DNA of 32,512 nucleotides from an uncultured bacterium. GTDB taxonomy: Bacteria; Planctomycetota; Phycisphaerae; Phycisphaerales; SM1A02. Both the position numbers and the translations under genes were made by a program. Below, one piece after another: positions 1 to 9,901 of the stretch. How positions within the stretch are numbered: position 1 is the first letter of the stretch; each line of letters begins with the position of its first letter. The notes under the pieces are model-generated. The model was given only the letters and a program-made list of their open reading frames with translations, had not been told where the DNA came from and did no database searches. Location of the stretch: positions 1 to 32,512 of the forward strand of contig CAIUGT010000042.1 in NCBI GenBank assembly GCA_903898755.1. The letters run 5' to 3'.

Positions 1-135
1 AGACCAAATACAAGGACGGATTGAAGTGTTTTGTGCATGGAGTTTCTCATAGGGGCAATATGGTAACCATTTCTTGGCTTATGAAATGTCGTGTGGCTTG
101 CCTTGCAAAGCCCTCGTAGAATCGATTCTTCATAC

Positions 136-3100
136 ATGAATCCATTTCGAGCGATTTCCGATTTATTTTCCAATGTCAAGTTTGGAATCACGCTGCTCGC
201 GCTCTTATTCATCTACATGACGGTGGGCAGTGCAGGAATTGTCTACCCAGTTCATCCCAACATATTCCACCCCGACGCGTGGCGACACGCCATGTTGCGA
301 CAGTGGCGTCCATTTGAGTTGACGGAGTTCGAATGGTTTCATTGGTGGCCCTTCCTGACTTTGATGTTGCTGATCGCTGCCAACATTACTTGGACCACGC
401 TGCGGCGAATTCCGTTTCGCCCTGTCAATTTTGGCGTGTGGATGATTCACTCCGGCATCCTCACGGTGATCGCAGGAAGCCTGTGGTATTTTTCCACCAA
501 AGTAGAGGGCGACGCGCCTGTGTCGCGTCGTGAAGTGCTGTTGGAAATCATTTCAAGCGATGGCGCCAGCAAGGGCGTTGGAAAAATTCTGGCGTCGCCT
601 GGCAATCAAACACAAATTCAAGTTGGTGCGGAGTCGTGGAATGTGCAAGTGGCGTCGATTGATCCCAATTGGAAAATGCAAACGGCGGACGCGTTGGGTG
701 AGAGTGCCTACAGCATCATGTTGATTGTGGACGGTCCACGGCAGAAATTTATTCGCCAAGTGATCGCCGGTCGGCCCGATCTTGCGGAGGATTTGCTGTT
801 CACTGGAAATGAGCAAAAGCCCTTGGAAAGAGCTGTAAAAGCGAAAGGCGCCGCCATTGTGGAGCCGCTCTTTGTGGCGCGCGTGGAGTACGCAAGTCAA
901 CATTGGTTCTATCTGAAAAATGATTTGGAAAAATCCTGGGCGTTGTATGTGCGCAAGCCTGGCGACACCTCGTGGTGTGAGCGGCCCATCAACGGCCTTC
1001 CATTTTATAACGATTACATTTCCGATCGCTCGCAGATTTTTTCCGCCGCCTCCGATGAGCCCGTTGATCCAATCGATGTCTCCATTCCCGCCGTCGCGGC
1101 CAACGATCCATTTCCGAACGTCACATTTTCAGCGACCGGTTACCTGCGTTACGCCGTGGAGCAAAGTCGACTTGCGCGCGGGTTCGCCGACAGTCCGTTG
1201 AATCCAGCCATGCGAGTTCGCATTGAGTCCGCAACTGGAACCATTCGTGACTTCACGCTTGCGGCATTTGATCCACGGGCGCGCACATCAGAAGGTGACT
1301 TGATTCGATTTCGATTTGTGGATTCCGCCGCCATGCTTGCGGAGCGATCGCATGAAGCGCGCTTGCAATTCACGCTTGATGGTGTGGGCGACATTCTTGT
1401 GGACTTGTCCGCCAAGCCTGGCGTGGATGGTTTCATTCCCATTGGTCCCGCGGAGCGCGGCTACGGTTTCAAAGTGGCCGGCGCGCAAGATGACATGGTT
1501 CTTTCAGGCGGTGAAGTGAGTGTGGCGATTGTTGACATGAAGACGCCGCACGGTGAATTTCGCCGTTGGATCTTCAATGATCCCGCGCTCAACCGCGACA
1601 TGAATGCCAGCGACAATCCCGATCCGCGCTCCGCTCCCATGAGCATGGCTCCTGAACTTGGCGCGCGATATTTGCCTGGAATTGGGCGCATTCCCATCAC
1701 TTTGATCGCTGGTCCAGATCCCGCGCAGTTGACCGCGGTGCTGGCGATCACCAATGAAACGCAAGTTCGTCCACTGCGCATTGGCGAGCCGCTTGTGTTA
1801 AGCGAGGGAACCACGCTGCGTGTTCTGGAATATTTTCCACGCTCGGTGCAAGAAGTTCGACCTGTGAGTGTTCCCATGAATCAGCGCGTGAAAGATGTTG
1901 GCGAGCGCTCATCCATGGCGCGCATTGGAACCAACGACGGCGAAACCAAATGGCTGCGCTACCACGACTATGCGTTTGATCGCCCAGAAGATGTTCTTCG
2001 CGGACGATTGTTTCAACCCACGCGCATTCGACTTGCCGATGGCGGCGAAGCTGAGATTTTATTTTCTCGCCGGCGTTTGCCGCTGCCAAGCGCCGTGGCT
2101 CTTGAAACATTCACGCTCACTTCACATGTGGGCGGCTTCACCGGCGAGACTTCCACCATTCGCGACTACACAAGTCAACTTCGTTTTGGGCAGCCCGATG
2201 GAAAGTGGGGCGCGCCGCAAGCGGTCAGCGTGAATCAACCCATTGAACATGATGGCCTTTGGTTTTTTCAGGCGCAGTGGGATCCGCCGGACGCGGGCCA
2301 AGATGGCTTGCCCGCGAGCGCAGGTTTAAATTTCACGGTGCTTGGTGTGGGAACGCGCGAGGGAGTTTGGCTGCAACTTGCGGGCGCAATTCTGGCCGCC
2401 ATTGGAATGTGCTACGCGTTTTATGTGAAGCCCGTGATCAAGCGCCGCGCGATTGAAAAAAGCAAAAATGCCGCGCATATCAGGCTGCATTCACCCTCCG
2501 CATTGACAGCACTGCTGTTCATGATGAGCGCGGTGTTGTGCATGGGCAACAGCAACGCAAGCGCGCAGGAACTTTCGGCTAGCCGGAATACCCAGTCGAT
2601 TGCGACCCGTGAAGTGGCGTTGATGAGTCAAGGCGGCGCAGCGGCGCCAGCGATCAGTGGTGATAGTGTGCGGTCCACAGCGCAGGACAACAGTTTCGCC
2701 AGCGGCGCCATCCCCAGCGATGCATTTATCAGCGAAGTCAATCTTGCTCCGCTTGAAGGCCTTGCCATTATGAGTGAGGGCCGCATTAAAAGTCTTGGCA
2801 GTTTTTCTTTCGGCTACATGCAGGATATTTCTGGCGGCAAAAAAATTGGCGCGCAGCCGCCTTTGTTCACATTGCTTGACTTGGCTATTCGGCCAGAGGC
2901 CTATCAAGACGCCGACGTGATCCGCGTGAAGAACGCCGAGGTTCGAGCGCGCCTTGCCCAAGCGTTGTTGCAAAGTGATCCATCGCTTCAAGAGCGCATG
3001 CGCGGATTTCAATCGCATGGAATGATTTCGCGCGACTTGCTGTGGTCGGATCAGAACGGCGCTTGGCAGAGCAACATCGCGCCATTGATGCGCCAACTCT

Positions 3101-4377
3101 CTGGCGATTTAATTCGCACCGCAAAGCAAGCCGATCAAATGCGCGGCGCCATTGCGCTGATGCAGCCTGATCAAATTCGCGCGCGTCTGCGAACTGTTCC
3201 TCCAACACCACTTGCCAGCGTGCCACAAACTGGCGTATCAGGCGCTGCAAATGGAACTCAAAACACTGCAATTCAAGCCAATTCCGTACCTTTACGCCAG
3301 TGGCAAACGTTGGACGCCGCCTCCGGCGCAACCGCCGCGCCGTGGGACCAATTGCAACTCGCGTGGCGCGCCGGCGATGCGAAGGGTGTGAATGCCGCCG
3401 CAAAGAACTTGGCGTCCGCGGCGGCCAACATTGACGCGGCGGCATATCCGTCGCCCGATCGATTGTGGTGGGAGAGTTGGTATTTCCGTACGGGACAAAT
3501 GACGTGGACATGGTTTGTGTTTTTTGGCAGCGTGGCGTTGCTGCTTTTAGGTGTGTCTTGGAAATGGCCGTGGGCACGCCGCGCAGGGATGGTGGTGTTC
3601 GCCGCGGCCTTCATTCTGCAAACGGCGGCGCTCTTGTTGCGCTGGTACATCAGCGATCGCTGGCCCAACTCCAACATGTTTGAAGCCGTCACTACAAGCG
3701 CGTGGTTTGGTTCGTGCTTGGCCATTGTGGTTGAAATTGTTTTGCGCCGAACCGCCGTCAGTGGATTGTTCGCGTTGGGCGCCGCGGTGACCAGCATGAC
3801 GGCGCTTATGGCGTGCGCGTTGTTGCCAGCGCAGTTGAATCCCGCAATCTCAAACATGATGCCGGTACTGCACGATATTTGGTTGTACATACACACCAAC
3901 GTCGTCATCTTTAGTTACGCGCTTATCTTTATGGCCGCGGTCAGCGCGGCGTTGTATTTAGTGTGGCGATGGCGCGGCGGCGCGGCCACTTATGCGCGCA
4001 TTGGTGGCGCTGGCGAAATGATGTCGCTGGTGAATTCCCCCGTTCCCGCCGCTGAAATACGCGCAAATCGTGTTGGTGAAATTTTGGACGGCGTCACCAT
4101 GACGCTCATGGAACTTTCGTTCGTCTTGTTGTGGTCGGGCATTGCCATGGGCGCCATTTGGGCCGATCACAGTTGGGGACGCCCGTGGGGTTGGGATCCT
4201 AAAGAAGTTTTTGCGCTCAACACTTTCGTTGTGTTCGCGCTGCTTATTCACACGCGTTGGCGCAGCAAAGACAAGGGTATGTGGACTGCGGTGTTGGCCA
4301 TCATTGGTGCGGCCGTGATGTTGTTCAATTGGATCGTGATCAACTTTGTGATCACTGGCTTGCACAGTTACGCGTAA
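136..4377 (+). CDS. ccsBA: Fused ResB-CcsA cytochrome c biogenesis protein (system II, CcsBA type)
   Basis: This 1413-residue membrane protein is predicted to carry haem across the membrane and attach it to apocytochromes c. The N-terminal half is ResB/CcsB-like: membrane segments near residues 16-37, 70-92 and 105-125, a long periplasmic domain, and a closing membrane helix near 742-770. The C-terminal 300 residues are CcsA/ResC-like, with several membrane helices and the haem-handling motif WGWDPKEVF (W1351 onward). Histidines expected as haem ligands lie in HDIWLYIHTN and in LLIHTRW. Between the halves, around 789-812, is a second hydrophobic stretch ending in SNASAQ that resembles an embedded signal peptide. 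About 300 residues of unrecognised soluble sequence follow it. I chose the ATG at 136; an in-frame GTG at 91 would add 15 residues of uncharacteristic sequence. No clear Shine-Dalgarno was seen. Natural CcsBA fusions are known, but this one is longer than usual. Family call is firm; the linker role is unknown. Confidence 0.9.
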   Translation: MNPFRAISDLFSNVKFGITLLALLFIYMTVGSAGIVYPVHPNIFHPDAWRHAMLRQWRPFELTEFEWFHWWPFLTLMLLIAANITWTTLRRIPFRPVNFGVWMIHSGILTVIAGSLWYFSTKVEGDAPVSRREVLLEIISSDGASKGVGKILASPGNQTQIQVGAESWNVQVASIDPNWKMQTADALGESAYSIMLIVDGPRQKFIRQVIAGRPDLAEDLLFTGNEQKPLERAVKAKGAAIVEPLFVARVEYASQHWFYLKNDLEKSWALYVRKPGDTSWCERPINGLPFYNDYISDRSQIFSAASDEPVDPIDVSIPAVAANDPFPNVTFSATGYLRYAVEQSRLARGFADSPLNPAMRVRIESATGTIRDFTLAAFDPRARTSEGDLIRFRFVDSAAMLAERSHEARLQFTLDGVGDILVDLSAKPGVDGFIPIGPAERGYGFKVAGAQDDMVLSGGEVSVAIVDMKTPHGEFRRWIFNDPALNRDMNASDNPDPRSAPMSMAPELGARYLPGIGRIPITLIAGPDPAQLTAVLAITNETQVRPLRIGEPLVLSEGTTLRVLEYFPRSVQEVRPVSVPMNQRVKDVGERSSMARIGTNDGETKWLRYHDYAFDRPEDVLRGRLFQPTRIRLADGGEAEILFSRRRLPLPSAVALETFTLTSHVGGFTGETSTIRDYTSQLRFGQPDGKWGAPQAVSVNQPIEHDGLWFFQAQWDPPDAGQDGLPASAGLNFTVLGVGTREGVWLQLAGAILAAIGMCYAFYVKPVIKRRAIEKSKNAAHIRLHSPSALTALLFMMSAVLCMGNSNASAQELSASRNTQSIATREVALMSQGGAAAPAISGDSVRSTAQDNSFASGAIPSDAFISEVNLAPLEGLAIMSEGRIKSLGSFSFGYMQDISGGKKIGAQPPLFTLLDLAIRPEAYQDADVIRVKNAEVRARLAQALLQSDPSLQERMRGFQSHGMISRDLLWSDQNGAWQSNIAPLMRQLSGDLIRTAKQADQMRGAIALMQPDQIRARLRTVPPTPLASVPQTGVSGAANGTQNTAIQANSVPLRQWQTLDAASGATAAPWDQLQLAWRAGDAKGVNAAAKNLASAAANIDAAAYPSPDRLWWESWYFRTGQMTWTWFVFFGSVALLLLGVSWKWPWARRAGMVVFAAAFILQTAALLLRWYISDRWPNSNMFEAVTTSAWFGSCLAIVVEIVLRRTAVSGLFALGAAVTSMTALMACALLPAQLNPAISNMMPVLHDIWLYIHTNVVIFSYALIFMAAVSAALYLVWRWRGGAATYARIGGAGEMMSLVNSPVPAAEIRANRVGEILDGVTMTLMELSFVLLWSGIAMGAIWADHSWGRPWGWDPKEVFALNTFVVFALLIHTRWRSKDKGMWTAVLAIIGAAVMLFNWIVINFVITGLHSYA

Positions 4378-4490
4378 GCCGAGCGTTGCACATTTATTCG
4401 CCGCGCCCAATGCGGCTCGCACACCTCACATCGCTGCGCTCATTGCGTTGCGCATCACGCGCCATGCACCGCCGTAATATCCATGCACGA

Positions 4491-6929
4491 TCACTTGCCT
4501 GCTGGCTTGCTTGCCGCTGGTTTCGCCGCCGCATCCGCCGCTGGATTCGCTACGGACTTCTTCGCTGGCATGACCTCTGGCACAGGTGCCGCGCTTGGCT
4601 TGGTCTGCTGCGGATAAATCAACACGCGGTCGTGCGCCATCAACACCAAGTCGTCCTTGCCGTCGCCAGTGATGTCCGTCACGATGCCCATGTTGGGTTC
4701 AAACTCCTTGGGCTCGCCGCCCGCGAACATCTTGGTTTCAAATACTTCAAAGGCTGTTCCGTAGCGCAACTTTCCCGATTGACTGAATGTCAAAATTTCC
4801 GCCATTTGGTCGGCGGCGTCGAGCGCGGTGACATCCAGAAATCCGTCGCCATTCAAATCGCCCATCACAAATTCATGCTCCACGCGCCGCGGCTCGTCGC
4901 TTTTCCACGTTGCCACTTCTTCCAAACGCCAACGCTCGCCTTTGAGGCGCACCACGGCGAAACTGGAATCGCCAATGACAAGAATGACATCGTTGTCATC
5001 GCCGCCAAGACGGCCGGCGAAAATTTGGTTGAACTTGAAGCCAGGCACTTCAATGGCCTCGCTTTGTTTCCATTGATTTTTACCGTCTTTGTCAGTGTTT
5101 TTTGAGAACACAATCAAGCGGCCATTTTCCTTGTCGCCCGCGACAATCTTGTCGCCCATGATGGCGATGCAGGTGAGTTTGGCGTCGGAAGCCTCGGCGT
5201 TGATTTGCGTCACCACTTGCCAACCCGGACTTGTGCCCGCCGTCGGCGCCGCGTTGTACGTCAGCGCGCGCACATAATTGCGATCGGCCACAAGCAACTC
5301 GCTCTTGCCATCGCCAAGAAGATCAAACGAAGAAGTATTGCGGCCGTTGGCGGCTTGCACCAAACCAAATTGCCCCATGTCCTTGCTCTCCATCACTTTC
5401 AACTCCGGTTTGCCATCTTTGTCCACGCCGTCTCGCACCATGATCATGGGCTTGTCGGGAGTGAACACAAGCAAGTCAGTGTGGCCATCGTGGTCGGCGT
5501 CCAAACTTAAAATAGTTTCGGGGCCACGAGTGAGCGTTCCCAAACTCACGGTGCGATGGTTTTTTGTGTCCATGGTTTGATCGGCGGTGGCGGGAATTAA
5601 AATCATCTGGTAGTTGCGGCCATCTTTGGTCACCACCGCAAGCGTGCTGACTCCGTTGAAATCCAGCAAATTCATGGTGACAGGGGAGCTTCCCGCTGGA
5701 AGTGGAATGGCGTTTGGAAACGCGATGCCATCAGGTCCCGCGTTGGAGCGGCCAACAACGCCTTCTTTTTCGGAGAGTAAATACACCTGCGCGCGCTGAT
5801 CACCTTTGGCGCTTTGCGCGGCGATGGAATCCAAATCCGCGAGCGCGGGAAATTTCTCCGGCGTTTCAAAACCCTTGCCAGGTTTTTGGCGATACAGCAT
5901 GACCGCGTTCTCGCCCGTGTTTGTCGCCAGCAAATCCAAGCGGCCGTCGCCATCAATGTCGGCCACCGCGAAGTTGCGCTTTTTATTTTGCGGATCATTG
6001 AAGGTCACGGTTTGAATGCTGGCCTCGCGGTCGCTGGCGCGCTCAATGGTGGACTTCACCAATTTACTAAATACAAGGCGCTTGCTTGGTTTCTCAATCA
6101 TGGCCAGCATGGCTTGCTTGTCGCCGGGCAAATGCAGCGAGTCCACTTCGCGCAGTGGCGGCATTTCAAAACGATTTTGCGGGCCAACCACAAGTTTGTC
6201 GCCATCTTGGCTGGTCAACCAAATTCGAATCGGACTGGAATCATCCGGCACAATGCCGGCCAAATCCATGGTTCCATTGCCATCAAAATCATCGGCCATG
6301 ATGGCCACAATGGTTCCTTCGCCGGCGCTTAATTCCATGGGCGTTCCAAGTTGATCATTGTCCAGCGGCCATACGGAAATTTTTCCACCCGTGTTGGTGA
6401 TGAGCTCTGGTTTGGAATCACCAGTCACATTGGCCAGCAATAAATTGTCGCGGTTGCCCACCAAGTTTTTCACGGGCGTCTTGCGAATAATTTCAAACAC
6501 GCCAGGCTTGGTCTGTTTCACAAACGCAATCGTTCCTGGTTGTCCCGCGTAGATCAAATCCATTTTTCCATCGTTGTCAAAATCATTGGCCATGACCGCC
6601 AACACTTCGTGCGGCACTGAAATGGTCTCGCGCCGAAAGCGCCACAGTTCGGGCAATTCATTGGAGCCCGGAGTGGTCGGCTTCTCATCGCCTGGCTTCG
6701 CGTCGGCGCGTTGGTAATAAAGTTCAATGCGGCTCTTGCGATTGTTCACCACCACCAAATCCTTGCGGCCGTCGCCATCCAAATCCACCGCGATCATGGG
6801 TCCAGCTTTGGCGTCAATCTTCTGAATCTCAAGCGGATCAAAGCCAAAGTTGGCGGACAGGTCTGCGCTTTGCGGCGCCGCGAAAATGGAGGCGGTCAAG
6901 CTGGCGGTGATGGCTGAAATGATGAACAT
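4491..6929 (-). CDS. Secreted FG-GAP/VCBS repeat protein
   Basis: This 812-residue exported protein is built from repeated beta-propeller blades. The start at 6929 is supported by a GGAG Shine-Dalgarno seven bases upstream, and by a signal peptide that begins MFIISAITASL and is probably cleaved after IFA. Many blades carry calcium-binding loops of the DxDxDG type: DLDGDGRKDLVV, DFDNDGKMDLIY, DFDGNGTMDLAG, DIDGDGRLDLLA, DADHDGHTDLLV, DLNGDGFLDVTA and DITGDGKDDLVL. The last 35 residues are an Ala/Lys/Pro-rich tail (KPAASKPAGK at the end) without a recognised anchor. Such proteins are usually extracellular, for adhesion or ligand binding, but no substrate can be read from the sequence. It is divergent from the protease at 7014 and converges on the ccsBA gene across 113 bp, where I see no clear terminator. 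Confidence 0.88.
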   Translation of the reverse strand: MFIISAITASLTASIFAAPQSADLSANFGFDPLEIQKIDAKAGPMIAVDLDGDGRKDLVVVNNRKSRIELYYQRADAKPGDEKPTTPGSNELPELWRFRRETISVPHEVLAVMANDFDNDGKMDLIYAGQPGTIAFVKQTKPGVFEIIRKTPVKNLVGNRDNLLLANVTGDSKPELITNTGGKISVWPLDNDQLGTPMELSAGEGTIVAIMADDFDGNGTMDLAGIVPDDSSPIRIWLTSQDGDKLVVGPQNRFEMPPLREVDSLHLPGDKQAMLAMIEKPSKRLVFSKLVKSTIERASDREASIQTVTFNDPQNKKRNFAVADIDGDGRLDLLATNTGENAVMLYRQKPGKGFETPEKFPALADLDSIAAQSAKGDQRAQVYLLSEKEGVVGRSNAGPDGIAFPNAIPLPAGSSPVTMNLLDFNGVSTLAVVTKDGRNYQMILIPATADQTMDTKNHRTVSLGTLTRGPETILSLDADHDGHTDLLVFTPDKPMIMVRDGVDKDGKPELKVMESKDMGQFGLVQAANGRNTSSFDLLGDGKSELLVADRNYVRALTYNAAPTAGTSPGWQVVTQINAEASDAKLTCIAIMGDKIVAGDKENGRLIVFSKNTDKDGKNQWKQSEAIEVPGFKFNQIFAGRLGGDDNDVILVIGDSSFAVVRLKGERWRLEEVATWKSDEPRRVEHEFVMGDLNGDGFLDVTALDAADQMAEILTFSQSGKLRYGTAFEVFETKMFAGGEPKEFEPNMGIVTDITGDGKDDLVLMAHDRVLIYPQQTKPSAAPVPEVMPAKKSVANPAADAAAKPAASKPAGK

Positions 6930-6936
6930 GATGGGT

Positions 6937-6940
6937 CTCC
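6937..6940 (-). promoter_or_regulatory. Shine-Dalgarno (GGAG) fixing the FG-GAP gene start
   Basis: On the minus strand the sequence reads TTTGGAGACCCATCATG. The GGAG is seven bases before the ATG at 6929, which favours that start over an in-frame upstream ATG at 7007 that would add 26 residues before the signal peptide. Confidence 0.6.
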
Positions 6941-7001
6941 AAAGATGTGGCGAAATTTTTTTCAGGCGTGTCCAAAGCACCGACCAACTTGGCGGGCGGG
7001 C

Positions 7002-7007
7002 TATCAT
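7002..7007 (+). promoter_or_regulatory. Putative -10 element (TATCAT) of the protease gene
   Basis: TATCAT ends six bases before the GTG at 7014, so a transcript starting at the usual distance would begin at or next to the start codon. No convincing -35 hexamer is visible 16-18 bp upstream. It lies in the 84-bp gap shared with the divergent FG-GAP gene. Confidence 0.4.
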
Positions 7008-7013
7008 AAGCCT

Positions 7014-8009
7014 GTGAAAAAAAATATGTCTTTATTGTCGCTTCGGGCATTTGGAAGCGTGACGTTGCTCCTGGGCGCGGTTGGATTTGCCAACGCGGAT
7101 GTCATTCATCTGCAAAGTGGCTCAACCGTTGATGGGCAAATTGTGAAACGCAGCGACAAGCGCGTGTGGGTGGATATTGGCGCGGAGGTTTTGTCCTTCG
7201 ACATGGAGGACGTCGCCTCTATTGATGCGACCGCCGCCGCCGCCCCAGTGAAGGTGGAGCGCGATGATCTTTTTCACACCGTGGTGAACGCGCCAACGCA
7301 AAGTCCCAAGGAGCATGCGCGAACGATTGGTCCAGCCGTTGTGAAAATCAGCACGCCAAGTGGTTTGGGTTCGGGCGTGATCATTGACAAGGATGGACAC
7401 GCCATCACCAACGCGCATGTTGTGCAGGGCGAACAAAAGTTGAAGGCCACGGTTTGGTTTCCGCAATCCGATGGCACGCTCAAGCGCGTTGACATTGACA
7501 AAGTGGAGTTGATCGCGGTGAACAATCATTTGGATTTGGCGTTGGTGAAAATTCCGCCAACGAAAGAGGGTGATTTCTCTTTTGCGCCTGTGCAAAAAGA
7601 GGAGCAGCTGGATATTGGCCAATCGGTATTCGCCATTGGAAATCCGCTCGGTCTTGAGCGCACGCTGACACAAGGCGTCATCAGCACCACGCAGCGAAGT
7701 TTCGACGGACTCACCTATATACAGACGGATTGTCCAATCAATCCCGGCAATTCTGGAGGTCCGTTGTTCAACACGCGCGGTGAAGTGATCGGCATCACCA
7801 ACATGGGAATCCGTGGCGGTGAGGCTCTTGGCTTCGCCATTCCCGCGCGCTATGTGAAGGACTTTGTGCGCAATCGCGAGGCCTTCACGTACGACCGCAG
7901 CAATCCAAACTCAGGTCACAATTATCACGATGGTCCAACGCGTTCCAAGTTTGAGACCCCAAGTGAATTGCTTGATGGATCAAACGCGGCCGTAACGCCC
8001 GCGAAATAA
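7014..8009 (+). CDS. Secreted trypsin-like serine protease (HtrA/DegP family, no PDZ domain)
   Basis: This 331-residue protein has a signal peptide (VKKNMSLLSLRAFG..., cleaved near FANA). Next comes a short beta-rich segment of about 45 residues (VIHLQSGSTVDG, VWVDIGAEVLSF) and then a chymotrypsin-fold protease domain. The catalytic triad is visible: H135 in TNAHVV, D174 in HLDLALVK and S247 in GNSGGPL. The family degrades or refolds misfolded envelope proteins. After the protease domain only about 40 residues remain, so the PDZ domain of classical DegP/DegS is absent. The GTG at 7014 gives a positively charged signal-peptide start and sits six bases after a -10-like TATCAT. An ATG at 7026 is the alternative. 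It is followed 77 bp later by another secreted-protein gene on the same strand. Confidence 0.88.
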   Translation: MKKNMSLLSLRAFGSVTLLLGAVGFANADVIHLQSGSTVDGQIVKRSDKRVWVDIGAEVLSFDMEDVASIDATAAAAPVKVERDDLFHTVVNAPTQSPKEHARTIGPAVVKISTPSGLGSGVIIDKDGHAITNAHVVQGEQKLKATVWFPQSDGTLKRVDIDKVELIAVNNHLDLALVKIPPTKEGDFSFAPVQKEEQLDIGQSVFAIGNPLGLERTLTQGVISTTQRSFDGLTYIQTDCPINPGNSGGPLFNTRGEVIGITNMGIRGGEALGFAIPARYVKDFVRNREAFTYDRSNPNSGHNYHDGPTRSKFETPSELLDGSNAAVTPAK

Positions 8010-8075
8010 TGTGTCACTGCTGATGAACGCAATCTCAAACCATGCCACTCGCCCATGCGGCGCGTAAAAACTTTC

Positions 8076-8080
8076 AAGGG
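8076..8080 (+). promoter_or_regulatory. Shine-Dalgarno (AAGGG) for the gene at 8087
   Basis: AAGGG lies six bases before the ATG at 8087. It supports this start over the in-frame ATG at 8042, which would place 15 unlikely residues before the signal peptide. Confidence 0.6.
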
Positions 8081-8086
8081 TTGACT

Positions 8087-9901
8087 ATGACATATTTGTA
8101 TAAAACTATTTTCGCCGCGGTTGCCATGTTGTTCTGCGTCACCGTTCACGCGCAAGCCCCCGACGCCGCCAAAGATGCAGTGAAATTTGAGCAGTTGGTT
8201 CCACCCGACGCGTGGTTGGTGATGGGCATAGACAATGTCAGCGCAAGCCGCGAGCGATGGAGCGCCACGCCGGTGGGCAAGTGGTTTCAAAGCGACGCGG
8301 TGCAGGCCTTGTTGAAAGAACAGCTTGAAGCGCAGGCCAAAAAAACAAAGGCTCGCATGCAGGAATTGGGCGTAGAAGATGACTCGTGGAGTTGGCCTGA
8401 ATCATTTGGAGTCGGCATGTATTTGGCGCATGACGACACGTTGGACGCCGATCTTCCGCATGTGTTGGTGAGCGCCGTGTGGGGCGCGGGCGCCGACAAA
8501 GTCAACACGCTCTTTGAGGCGGTCTTGACTGAAATGCAAAAGAAAGATCCCGGCGCCGTCAGCACAATTGAAATTCACGGCAAGCCAGCCAAGGCCATTC
8601 GCGTTCTTGATAAGGACGCGCAGCCCAAAAAGAAAAATCGTCGCTCAAGCAATTCATTTGTTCCAGATGGCTCGCTTGACCATATTGAAACCCTCTATTT
8701 CGTGCGCGATGGCAATCGGTTTTTAATTGGCAGCGTGAAGCAAGATCTGGATGAGGCCCTTGGCGTGTACGAGGGGGTGGCAAGGAAATCCGTGGCTGAC
8801 TCGGTGGATTTTAAAAAGACATTGGACAGCGTTGGTCGCGGCGATGGTTGGATGGTCATGCTCACGTCGGCTCTGCACAAAGTTGCCGGCGCCGGTGGCG
8901 CGCAGGTTGAATTGGTGCAGCCATATTTACAAACTCTTTTTGGCGATGTGCACGGCTATGGTTTTTCACTCGCCTCCGATGCGCCAGGCGCGCAATTTCA
9001 AGTGCTTTCAAGCATCATGATTGATGGCGATCGCAAAGGATTGTTGGCTCTTCCAAATCCAGCGAAAAGCCCATCGCCACCGCCAAAGTTTGTCAGCGGA
9101 GACGCCACGGGATACGGCACCATCAATGTGCAATTTGGCGAAATCATGAAATTGGTTGAGACGGTGGTGGCCTCCATGCCGGAGGAACTCTCTGAGCCGT
9201 TTGACGCCACGTTGCAACAATATGGTCCAGATTTGTCGCGCGCATTTTCCAAGCTTGGTCCCGACATGCACGTTGTGCGCTGCAAGACGGTTTCGGATTT
9301 ATCATTGAACTCCGAACAAAAAGCATTGAATACGAAAGATTCCGAGGGCACTTTCTACGCCATCCGCTGCGCGGAAGAGCAATCCATGATGACCTTGTTG
9401 AATTTGTTCCTGCCCCAAGCTGGATTTGAGCCGCGCGACTTCAATGGCAACACTATTTTTGATGACAAGTCGCGCGAAACCAGTTTTGGATTTGGCGCCG
9501 GCTGGTTCTTCACGGGCAAAAGCAAGTTTGTCGAGGCGGGTTTGCGCGCAATCACTCCGTCAAATGCACAGGGAACGTTGGCCGACACCGCGGTGTGCAA
9601 GCAAGTCTTGGCGGACTTGGGTCCCACTGCGGTTTTGTGCTGGGGATATCAAGATATTTTGGTCGACTTCAGTGAGAACGACATTCCAAATGAACGGCGG
9701 CGTGGCGAAATCTCCGCGAGCTACGATTCGAATTCATTGGACAAGATTGGCGTTGGCGCGCCAATAGAGACCTTTTACATCCTCTTTAAGGATGAGAAGA
9801 CCCTGTGGAAAAATGCCATGGGACCAAATGTGTTCAGCATGACGCAGGAGTCATCGGCGCTCATCACCAAGATCCGCGTGCTGCCGCCTACCGCTCCGTG
9901 A
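8087..9901 (+). CDS. Large secreted protein of unknown function
   Basis: I do not recognise a function. The 604-residue product starts with a clear signal peptide (MTYLYKTIFAAVAMLF..., cleavage near VHAQA). The mature part begins with a segment containing PPDAWLVMGIDN and a charged helical stretch (LLKEQLEAQAKKTKARMQ). It then alternates beta strands and helices without obvious catalytic motifs. A basic patch (QPKKKNRRSS) lies near residues 180-190. The overall layout recalls large planctomycete exported proteins annotated with DUF3352, but this is a resemblance only. The gene follows the secreted protease by 77 bp and may share its transcript. Its last 14 bases overlap the convergent hydrolase gene. 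Confidence 0.75.
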   Translation: MTYLYKTIFAAVAMLFCVTVHAQAPDAAKDAVKFEQLVPPDAWLVMGIDNVSASRERWSATPVGKWFQSDAVQALLKEQLEAQAKKTKARMQELGVEDDSWSWPESFGVGMYLAHDDTLDADLPHVLVSAVWGAGADKVNTLFEAVLTEMQKKDPGAVSTIEIHGKPAKAIRVLDKDAQPKKKNRRSSNSFVPDGSLDHIETLYFVRDGNRFLIGSVKQDLDEALGVYEGVARKSVADSVDFKKTLDSVGRGDGWMVMLTSALHKVAGAGGAQVELVQPYLQTLFGDVHGYGFSLASDAPGAQFQVLSSIMIDGDRKGLLALPNPAKSPSPPPKFVSGDATGYGTINVQFGEIMKLVETVVASMPEELSEPFDATLQQYGPDLSRAFSKLGPDMHVVRCKTVSDLSLNSEQKALNTKDSEGTFYAIRCAEEQSMMTLLNLFLPQAGFEPRDFNGNTIFDDKSRETSFGFGAGWFFTGKSKFVEAGLRAITPSNAQGTLADTAVCKQVLADLGPTAVLCWGYQDILVDFSENDIPNERRRGEISASYDSNSLDKIGVGAPIETFYILFKDEKTLWKNAMGPNVFSMTQESSALITKIRVLPPTAP

